Assembly (NCBI GenBank): GCA_964450495.1
Contig: CAYVFU010000163.1
Location: forward strand, 1-6,094
Direction of reading: 5' to 3'
Source of the DNA: CALFUK01 sp964450495
GTDB taxonomy: Bacteria > Bacteroidota > Bacteroidia > Chitinophagales > Saprospiraceae
Length of the DNA stretch: 6,094 nt
Below are positions 1 to 4,939 of this stretch, piece after piece. Below the pieces are notes generated by a model. It saw only the letters and a program-made list of their open reading frames with translations, was not told the origin of the DNA and ran no database searches. Within the stretch, counting starts at the first letter, position 1. Every line of letters begins with the position of its first letter. A program made the translations under genes and the position numbers.

Positions 1-589
1 TCAGTAAATACTTTTTTCCTAAATATGATACTGTAAAATTCCTCTTGAATAGTTCTGTGAAAATCAATATGCTTTTATGCCAAAAATATATTTATTAGCA
101 AGTTGATTTTTCGCAAATTCTGATCAGCGATATACTTGAATAATATTTACTATTTATTCTGAAAATACGGCGTTGTTTTATATTCTAAGTATATTTTTTA
201 CTAAATCCCTGGATGACCGTAGAATTGGAATTGGGTATTTTATAAAAATCTCAAATAACTGTATTCCTAAAAGTAGTATCTACTCTTATCTTTTTTACTT
301 TGACAGCTAAGCCTATAGTATCCATAATTAAATGAATGCACAGCATTTCATGTTGAACAATTAAAATTATCACTTTAGGGGTAACATTCCTCAACCTCCA
401 GTCACTATTGATTGTAGAATTGGTTATGGAGTTCCAATACTCAAAACCGATCATTCTACTAATTAATCGTCGTTAAATTAATCTAATAGCATTTTCAAAT
501 TTCATAAAGAAATATAACAGACTAAAACTTTTCAATGATTGAAACGACACGTTCAAAACACAATTTCTAAACCATAAACTCTTTTAAAT
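1..589. other. Intergenic region, no supported gene
   Basis: This 589-bp AT-rich stretch contains no convincing gene on either strand. The longest frame is a 67-codon minus-strand ORF at 251-454, whose translation is not clearly related to any family I can name. A stretch of about 30 codons with no recognisable content runs off the left edge on the minus strand. The final part, roughly 480-589, must contain the promoter and leader of the secreted-protein gene that starts at 590, but I could not find a clear Bacteroidota-type TAnnTTTG element there. The region may contain relics of decayed genes, as the 3766-4071 region does, but here I cannot prove it. Confidence 0.6.
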
Positions 590-2053
590 ATGAAGCTTTT
601 TATTAAAATATGTACTTTATTTTTATTTGGCTCAGGTCTGGCTTTTGGTCAACCAGCTGGCCCGAATCTTATCATGGAATCCGTCGAAGTATTGTCGTGC
701 GATGCTACAAGTATTTCCTATTCAGCAACGATAAGAAATGTGGGTGACGCTGTATCTCAATTAGACAATAATCAGAACACGTGTTCTATGATGGTCAGCA
801 TTCAAGCATATCTACGAGCAAACAATGACGGCACGACGTCTACAGCTGACAAGCCAGCAGGAGGAACAGTTATTTCCTGTAATCCAGGTGATTTACAGCC
901 TGGTGAAAGTGTGGAAAAGACCTTTACTGCTACCGTTTCATCTGGCATTGATCCGAGTACAACCCCTTATCTCGAGATTTATTTAATTCCTGGAAGATTA
1001 ACTTCCTTTAGTGATGTCACTATTGACGCGAATAATTCAGGCTTCACCGCTCTACCTTCAAAGTCATCTACAGGACCAGACCTCATCATGGAATCTGTTG
1101 AAGTCATCTCTTGCGATGCAAATGGTAGCATCTCTTATTCTGCAACAATTAAAAATGTGGGAGACGCTATAGCTCAATTAGACAACAATCAGAATACTTG
1201 TTCTCAGATGGTCAGCATTCAAGCATATCTGCGTGCAAACAATGACGGAACTAGCTCCGCAGCTGATAAACCAGCAGGAGGAACGGTTATTTCCTGCAAT
1301 CCAGGTGATTTACAGCCTGGCGAAAGTGTAGTAAGGACATTTAGCGCTACCGTTTCATCTGGTATTGATCCGAGTACCACTCCTTACTTGGAGATTTATT
1401 TAATTCCAGAACGATTAACTACAACTAGTGATGTGAATATCGATGCGAATAATTCTGGCTTTACACAATTGACAAAAGATGAGCCTGTTTGCGAACAATT
1501 GCATGAAATAAATGGAGGCATTAAAATTGATGATACTAACTGTGAAGCAGATGGATCGATTAGATTTACTGGACAAGATTTTGAAGGGTACATGGATGGA
1601 GCTTGGCAGTCTTTAACCACTGGCACTCCTGGCCCACAAGGTGCAACTGGCCCACAAGGTGCAACTGGCCCACAAGGTGCAACTGGTCCACAAGGGCCAC
1701 AAGGTGCAACTGGTGCAACTGGTGCAACAGGCGCAACTGGCCCCCAAGGAGAGCCTGGTCCACCAGGCAATGGGTCCGGAGCGATAGCATACGGAGTGAT
1801 TGGTAGTACAGCAACTATTGTCAATGGCTCTCAAAACTTCACAGTGACATGGAATGCTACGCAGAATTGGTATGAAATAGATATATCAGGAGAAAATTAT
1901 TACTTCGGTAACTATGTCACATCAGTATCAGCAATTGGGTATCCAGCAATGACAGGTATATCAAGTGTTGGTGGTAAATTGTTAGTCATGATTTATGACT
2001 TAGATGGTAATCAAGTACAAGGCCTCTTCAGTTTCCAAACGCTTAAAATTTAA
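590..2053 (+). CDS. Secreted modular protein: two CARDB-like repeats, collagen-like stretch, C-terminal beta domain
   Basis: The 487-residue product is probably exported and extracellular or surface-attached. Residues 1-20 form a signal peptide (Lys-containing start, hydrophobic core, likely cleavage after AFG before Gln21). Residues 24-154 and 162-293 are tandem copies of one domain, about 85-90% identical. Each has the pattern PxLIMESVEV...CDA...ATIxNVGDA... with three conserved cysteines (37, 65, 97 and 175, 204, 236). The pattern resembles CARDB/Ig-like beta-sandwich adhesion domains. A linker at 300-344 carries GSIRFTGQDFEGY, which I associate with Bacteroidota surface proteins. Residues 345-392 are 16 uninterrupted Gly-X-Y triplets (GPQ, GAT, GEP, GPP). 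Residues 396-487 look beta-rich, with aromatic residues, and may be a trimeric head domain. The ATG at 590 directly precedes the signal peptide, so the start is secure. A strong terminator follows. Adhesion or matrix function is inference; no enzyme motif is visible and no clear type IX sorting domain is present. Confidence 0.93.
   Translation: MKLFIKICTLFLFGSGLAFGQPAGPNLIMESVEVLSCDATSISYSATIRNVGDAVSQLDNNQNTCSMMVSIQAYLRANNDGTTSTADKPAGGTVISCNPGDLQPGESVEKTFTATVSSGIDPSTTPYLEIYLIPGRLTSFSDVTIDANNSGFTALPSKSSTGPDLIMESVEVISCDANGSISYSATIKNVGDAIAQLDNNQNTCSQMVSIQAYLRANNDGTSSAADKPAGGTVISCNPGDLQPGESVVRTFSATVSSGIDPSTTPYLEIYLIPERLTTTSDVNIDANNSGFTQLTKDEPVCEQLHEINGGIKIDDTNCEADGSIRFTGQDFEGYMDGAWQSLTTGTPGPQGATGPQGATGPQGATGPQGPQGATGATGATGATGPQGEPGPPGNGSGAIAYGVIGSTATIVNGSQNFTVTWNATQNWYEIDISGENYYFGNYVTSVSAIGYPAMTGISSVGGKLLVMIYDLDGNQVQGLFSFQTLKI
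659..1468 (+). repeat. Intragenic tandem duplication of a ~390-bp domain unit
   Basis: Codons 24-154 (about 659-1051) and 162-293 (1073-1468) of the secreted-protein gene encode nearly the same domain. The copies share long identical peptide blocks such as VSIQAYLRANNDGT and SSGIDPSTTPYLEIYLIP, and differ mainly by conservative substitutions plus one extra residue in copy two. The DNA is also close, with many differences at third positions (for example ccaggaggaacagtt-type synonymous changes), so the protein appears to be under purifying selection since duplication. The short 21-bp spacer between copies encodes PSKSSTG. Confidence 0.9.
1622..1768 (+). repeat. Collagen-like Gly-X-Y coding repeat with 18-bp and 9-bp tandem units
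   Basis: Within the secreted-protein gene, three perfect copies of the 18-bp unit ggcccacaaggtgcaact lie at 1631-1648, 1649-1666 and 1667-1684, followed by a variant copy and then several 9-bp units of the type ggtgcaact. Each 9 bp encodes three residues, so any change in repeat number keeps the reading frame and merely changes triple-helix length. This is the usual DNA signature of bacterial collagen-like proteins, where the copy number varies by replication slippage. The translated stretch spans residues 345-393 and has Gly at every third position. Confidence 0.92.
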
Positions 2054-2072
2054 GATACACTTTCTCTGTGTT

Positions 2073-2108
2073 AGGAGTTGGCAGCTATTTGTTGTCAACT
2101 CTTTTTTT
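2073..2108 (+). terminator. Rho-independent terminator of the secreted-protein gene
   Basis: Twenty bases after the stop codon, an 11-bp stem pairs 2075-2085 (GAGTTGGCAGC) with 2091-2101 (GTTGTCAACTC) around a 5-nt loop, with two G-U pairs. It can be extended by G2074-T2102 and A2073-T2103. Seven T residues (2102-2108) follow directly. On the minus strand the stem is not followed by a T-run, so it should not stop transcription coming from the convergent LysR gene efficiently. Confidence 0.88.
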
Positions 2109-2189
2109 GTTTGACTCAACTAGATTAAACTCTAGCCTCCTATGTTATGGACGAATAAAAGCATTAATCTATGCTATGAATATGTAATT

Positions 2190-3077
2190 TTAAAAATCAA
2201 TATACCAATCAAAGTGTTTTTTTATGATGGCTTCTTTTTGTTGTCTAATAAAATCTAAATAGGCAGAAGAAACATGTGAGAGTTTTTTATTTTTTAACCA
2301 GATTAATCTCCAAGATGTTAAGATTGGAAGTCCTTTTGAGGGAATAATAAAAACATCTTTATTTTGTAACTCATTTCTCATTCCTATCAAAGGGATAATG
2401 GAATATCCAAGACCGGCTACAACAGCTTGTTTCACTGTTTCATTTGAGGTCAGCTCTATACTTTTACGTTTAGTTGACTTACGAAAATAGTTACTCATTG
2501 CATTTCGTGTCGCAGAGCCTTGTTCACGATATATTAGTGGTCGAGATTTAATTATCCCTTTTGTATTTCCAATTAGATATAATTTATTTTCTAGTAATAT
2601 CTCCTCATAAATATCGATCTTTTCTGGAAGTACAGAGACAAGAGCAAAATCAATTTCATTATTTTGCAGTTGCTTTATTACAGTTGTCTTATTAGAAACA
2701 TCAAGTGTAAGATCTATCCCTGGGTATGTATGCACGAATTCACTCAGAAAATACGGAATAACATATTTGCCTGTAGATGCAGATGATATGCGGAGCTTAC
2801 CAGTTAGTAGACCTTCATATTCTTTAGTTTTATATTTAAGCTCTTCAGCTTCAGCTAATATATTTTTAGATATCTGAGCGATAGATTTTCCAAAATCTGT
2901 GAGCTGAATTTTTTTTCCTACTTTTTCTATTAGTGGATTGTCAAACTGCTTCTGAAAATTTTTTAGTTGTATAGAAAGTGCTGGCTGAGTCATAAACATC
3001 TCTTCAGCAGCTTTAGTGATATTCTGATGTCGAATAACTTCTAAGAAAATTTTTAATTGATGAAATGTAAAATTCAT
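2190..3077 (-). CDS. LysR-type transcriptional regulator, CbbR/RbcR-like
   Basis: The 295-residue product has the normal length and architecture of LysR-type regulators, which bind DNA as oligomers and respond to a small-molecule effector. Residues 3-62 are the winged helix-turn-helix, with the classical pattern around 22-45 (KAAEEMFMTQPALSIQLKNF) and the LTDFGK wing ending near residue 64. A linker helix follows at about 65-90. The effector domain starts at LRISSASTGKYVIPYFL (95-111) and contains SNETVKQAVVAGLGYSIIP (211-229). These two signatures are typical of the CbbR/RbcR-like subgroup, though similar motifs occur in other LysR proteins, so the effector cannot be named. The ATG at 3077 gives the canonical N-terminus. 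It is convergent with the secreted-protein gene. The divergent side holds only a doubtful small ORF and a decayed peptidase gene, so its target is unclear. Autoregulation from the upstream dyads is plausible but not shown. Confidence 0.95.
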   Translation of the reverse strand: MNFTFHQLKIFLEVIRHQNITKAAEEMFMTQPALSIQLKNFQKQFDNPLIEKVGKKIQLTDFGKSIAQISKNILAEAEELKYKTKEYEGLLTGKLRISSASTGKYVIPYFLSEFVHTYPGIDLTLDVSNKTTVIKQLQNNEIDFALVSVLPEKIDIYEEILLENKLYLIGNTKGIIKSRPLIYREQGSATRNAMSNYFRKSTKRKSIELTSNETVKQAVVAGLGYSIIPLIGMRNELQNKDVFIIPSKGLPILTSWRLIWLKNKKLSHVSSAYLDFIRQQKEAIIKKHFDWYIDF

Positions 3078-3138
3078 AGTCTTGAATATTAGCTAAAGTT
3101 TTTGCTTGCCTTCGATCTAACAGAATGAGTAGACTACG

Positions 3139-3170
3139 CAAAATTTAGGTGGAAAGAACTCATGCTACAA
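3139..3170 (-). promoter_or_regulatory. Candidate Bacteroidota-type promoter for the LysR gene
   Basis: Read on the minus strand, a TTG (complement of 3168-3170) is followed after 20 nt by TAAATTTTG (complement of 3139-3147). This is close to the Flavobacterium consensus TTG-N17-23-TAnnTTTG, differing by one extra base in the -7 box. It would place a transcript start near 3134 and leave a leader of about 55 nt before the LysR ATG. The call rests on pattern matching in AT-rich DNA and is tentative. Confidence 0.35.
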
Positions 3171-3189
3171 GTTAAGTAAAAAACTTGTA
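3166..3189. promoter_or_regulatory. 8-bp perfect dyad, possible operator
   Basis: TACAAGTT (3166-3173) and AACTTGTA (3182-3189) are perfect inverted copies separated by 8 bp, giving a 24-bp symmetric site. It overlaps the -33 element of the candidate LysR promoter, which is where an autoregulatory LysR-type binding site could lie. The arms do not match a known operator that I can name. There is no T-run in a position expected for a terminator. Confidence 0.4.
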
Positions 3190-3211
3190 CTATAAAATAA
3201 ATTTATGATTG

Positions 3212-3262
3212 GTATAAATATTATATACTTTTTTATATACTCTAAAAGGTGCATATTTATAC
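3212..3262. repeat. 10-bp dyad enclosing two 9-bp direct repeats
   Basis: GTATAAATAT (3212-3221) and ATATTTATAC (3253-3262) form a perfect 10-bp inverted repeat with a 31-nt spacer. Within or touching it, TTATATACT occurs twice (3221-3229 and 3233-3241), 12 bp apart. The elements are AT-rich, so some of this may be chance, but dyads plus direct repeats between the LysR gene and a possible divergent ORF fit a regulator-binding or promoter region. No specific binding protein can be named. Confidence 0.35.
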
Positions 3263-3333
3263 TATAATACTAAATTTTCTGACAGAAATTTTCAAGAATA
3301 GGATTTAGAATCACCGTTTAAAATTATTTAGGA

Positions 3334-3492
3334 ATGAAGGTTAAAAACAGTTCAATCAGTCTAGTAAAGTACTTTGGAAATATAATCAAATCAAAGAATA
3401 GCCAAGATAAAACTCATCAAGTCAATACTAATGGAGTTAAAAATGACAGATGGGAAAATTACCAACCTAGTTGGATGTACAGGAATGAATAG
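3334..3492 (+). CDS. Possible small protein (52 aa), unrecognised
   Basis: An ATG at 3334 preceded by a short GGA opens a 52-codon frame ending in TAG at 3490-3492. The product is basic and polar (rich in Lys, Asn and Ser), has no membrane segment or signal peptide, and ends with two nearby tryptophans (WENYQPSWMYRNE). I do not recognise it. Supporting points are its divergent position from the LysR gene, the repeat cluster just upstream and the terminator-like hairpin about 95 bp downstream. Against it are the short length in AT-rich DNA and the decayed surroundings. It could equally be a chance frame or a fragment of a lost gene. Confidence 0.3.
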   Translation: MKVKNSSISLVKYFGNIIKSKNSQDKTHQVNTNGVKNDRWENYQPSWMYRNE

Positions 3493-3587
3493 TATATAAC
3501 GCACACATTGTTGATACCAAACTGATACTATTACAATTGTGAGAGTTCTTTCATGAGTTACGGTTTAAAGTATGCATAGGAGTAGGG

Positions 3588-3627
3588 ATAGTTCTGATCA
3601 TTTAATGAATGTCAGAACTATTTTTTA
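3588..3627 (+). terminator. Terminator-like hairpin with T-run
   Basis: ATAGTTCTGA (3588-3597) pairs perfectly with TCAGAACTAT (3612-3621) around a 14-nt loop. The last T of the right arm runs on into further Ts, giving six in a row (3621-3626). The 10-bp stem is moderately GC-poor but uninterrupted. It would end transcription arriving from the left on the plus strand, which implies a plus-strand unit somewhere in 3260-3588, possibly the 52-codon ORF. It lies upstream of the broken peptidase gene and so is not that gene's own terminator. Confidence 0.6.
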
Positions 3628-3649
3628 TTTAATACGACAGGTACAATTT

Positions 3650-3693
3650 AGGAATCAAGCATACGAATAGATTCCTGTGCTAGCTCAAAGCAC
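3650..3693. repeat. Two adjacent short hairpins
   Basis: AGGAATC (3650-3656) is the inverse complement of GATTCCT (3670-3676), with a 13-nt loop. Immediately after, GTGCT (3677-3681) pairs with AGCAC (3689-3693), with a 7-nt loop. Neither is followed by a T-run. They abut directly, which could mean a structured RNA segment or an insertion/deletion scar at the left edge of the decayed peptidase gene. The stems are short, so chance cannot be excluded. Confidence 0.3.
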
Positions 3694-3765
3694 AAATTAC
3701 ATTATCAAAATGAATAATCCCTTCTCATGTGCCAATGATTCATTTGGAGATAATTACTCAATTAA

Positions 3766-4071
3766 ATTTTTGCTGTTGTTATTAACCAAGTTGCGTTCTT
3801 TCAGATAATGGAATTGTTAGTTCTGGAGAGGTTCCGATTATATTCTATATAGGAAGGGCCATTACGCGAAGTTTTGGTGAATAGACTTGTGGTTTGTCAA
3901 CTACAGATGAGCCTCACGCATTTGATAATGATGCCAAAACTAATTTTGACTGTGACTATTATGGCTGGTCGTGATAAATAAATGTATGGCTAAAGTATAG
4001 AACCTGACATTACATTAACTCTTCCTGAAGACATCCAAGCAGAGATAGAGTATATCCTCAAAATGATGTAA
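3766..4071 (+). pseudogene. Remnant of an S41-family serine peptidase gene (C-terminal part)
   Basis: The C-terminal third of an S41 (C-terminal-processing type) peptidase is readable in pieces. Frame 1 gives VVINQVA (3775-3795). After a one-base loss at 3795, frame 3 gives VLSDNGIVSSGE, then GRAITRSFGE, a TAG at 3882-3884 and TCGLSTTDEPHAF. After one extra A in the run near 3936-3939, frame 1 resumes with LILTVTIMAGRDK, a TAA at 3979, MYG, a TAA at 3991, and SIEPDITLTLPEDIQAEI, ending at the natural TAA 4069-4071. Intact relatives of this subgroup, from memory, read VAVLTDN.T.SSGE...GR..TRSFGE.TCGLST...LILTVA.MADR...YGG.I.PD. The SSGE serine region is the catalytic-serine motif of the family. 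Only about 100 codons survive, and the PDZ and N-terminal parts are absent. With two frameshifts and three stops the gene cannot be functional. A possible extension upstream in frame 2 (3710-3770) is uncertain. Confidence 0.85.
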
Positions 4072-4275
4072 AAGCTAACAGTGTTATGTACTTCCCAAAC
4101 TAAAGTTCAACTATTTCATTCTCGAAGTAGAAGCTCCATCCTATGTTAGGTGTGTGCCAAATGATTTTATGCTAATCTTACAAAAGAATTTGAACTTTAA
4201 TTTGTAACTTAACTACAGTTGAAACTACTTTTCATATACAATAAAGTTTCGAGCAACGAAAAAGGAATATCTCAT

Positions 4276-4809
4276 ATGAAGCTTCTCAATACATATAAAA
4301 AGAGAACGACATTATTATTGTTGCTTGCAGTATTTGTGAATATTGTAGTTATAATTGTTTTTGATATGCCTCTCAGAAATGAAATTTGTAAAAATGGAAT
4401 TGTTTCTTTCGAGCTAGCAAAAGACGTTGAGGTGTCAAAAAAAATAGTTAAGTCTTGGGATACAAATGGAAAGATTAATGCTGGTTTAACTCTAGGTTTT
4501 GATTATTTGTTTTTATTGCTCTATTCGAGTTGTCTAGCAATGCTTATTTACAATATAAATAACCGCTTATGGAAAAACAATTCTTTTTATAAAATCGGAA
4601 AACTGTTAATCGGCTTAGTTTTTATTGCAGCCTTTTGTGATGCTGTTGAAAATGTTGCTTTGATTAAATTATTATTAGGCGATCTAAAACAATTATGGTC
4701 GTCGGTTGCCTATTATTTTGCAATGGTGAAATTTGTTATAGTCCTTATATGTATTATTTACCTGTTAATAAATTGGAGTATATTATTTTTAGAAAAGGCA
4801 AAGCTTTAA
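4276..4809 (+). CDS. Small four-helix integral membrane protein, uncharacterised family
   Basis: The 177-residue product has four hydrophobic segments at about 11-30, 70-92, 107-131 and 143-170 and a soluble loop of about 40 residues between the first two. The loop contains IVSFELAKD (42-50) and a conserved-looking Trp61. Helix 2 begins with GFDYLFLLLYS (74-84), and helix 3 ends with FCDAVENVAL (120-129). I associate this set (FELA, W, DFLFLLxY, DAVEN) with a widespread family of small bacterial membrane proteins of unknown function. The acidic and asparagine residues buried in helices 2 and 3 suggest more than a structural role, but no activity can be assigned. The reading frame extends upstream to a TTG at 4219, giving 196 residues. 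I prefer the ATG at 4276 because it yields a typical N-terminus just before helix 1 and has an AAGGAA-like stretch shortly before it. It lies 130 bp upstream of, and in the same direction as, the seven-helix protein gene. Confidence 0.85.
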   Translation: MKLLNTYKKRTTLLLLLAVFVNIVVIIVFDMPLRNEICKNGIVSFELAKDVEVSKKIVKSWDTNGKINAGLTLGFDYLFLLLYSSCLAMLIYNINNRLWKNNSFYKIGKLLIGLVFIAAFCDAVENVALIKLLLGDLKQLWSSVAYYFAMVKFVIVLICIIYLLINWSILFLEKAKL

Positions 4810-4939
4810 AACGATTAATTATCTAAGAGTGCTAATAAGCTGTCTGGCTCTCAAGGTGTTATTTCTCAGTTAAAAAAAAGTTATCTTCTTTTTCTTACCT
4901 TCAAATTGATCTTAGCGAAAAATCTCTTAATATTTTTCA

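Larger units (their letters stand above)
3078..4275. other. Long decayed intergenic region
   Basis: Nearly 1.2 kb separates the LysR gene from the next intact gene. From left to right it holds the candidate LysR promoter and dyads (3139-3262), a doubtful 52-codon ORF (3334-3492), a terminator-like hairpin (3588-3627), two small hairpins (3650-3693), the S41 peptidase remnant (3766-4071) and about 200 bp (4072-4275) in which I see nothing recognisable. No inverted terminal repeats or transposase fragments that would explain the loss by an insertion element were found by eye. Confidence 0.7.

Noticed and set aside
1631..1740. Regular short repeats that could suggest a CRISPR array
   Set aside because: The units are directly tandem with no spacers and encode Gly-X-Y triplets in frame.
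1396..1824. Minus-strand ORF of 142 codons and several other frames across the collagen-like region
   Set aside because: They are antisense or out-of-frame shadows of the Gly-X-Y repeats; their Pro/Val/Ala or Leu/His/Gln periodicity merely mirrors the repeat DNA, and the plus-strand frame has a signal peptide and recognisable domains.
1976..2053. Type IX secretion C-terminal sorting signal in the secreted protein (VMIYDLDGNQV resembles such domains)
   Set aside because: The usual preceding PNP-type motif and the terminal Gly-x-Tyr...Lys pattern are absent; the segment fits better as part of the C-terminal beta domain.
2120..2135. CTAGA/TCTAG dyad as terminator of the LysR gene
   Set aside because: The stem is only 5 bp and no T-run follows on the minus strand.
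4219..4275. TTG start giving a 19-residue N-terminal extension of the four-helix protein
   Set aside because: The ATG at 4276 gives a standard N-terminus immediately before helix 1 and has a better upstream sequence; the extension lacks signal-peptide character.
4884..4939. Promoter for the seven-helix protein gene (TTG then TAATATTTT just before the ATG)
   Set aside because: The spacing would put the transcript start at or inside the start codon, and the -7 box lacks the final G; AT-rich chance match is more likely.
4810..4939. Terminator after the four-helix protein gene (AGAG...CTCT pairing near 4835-4853)
   Set aside because: The pairing is short and interrupted and is not followed by a T-run on the plus strand.
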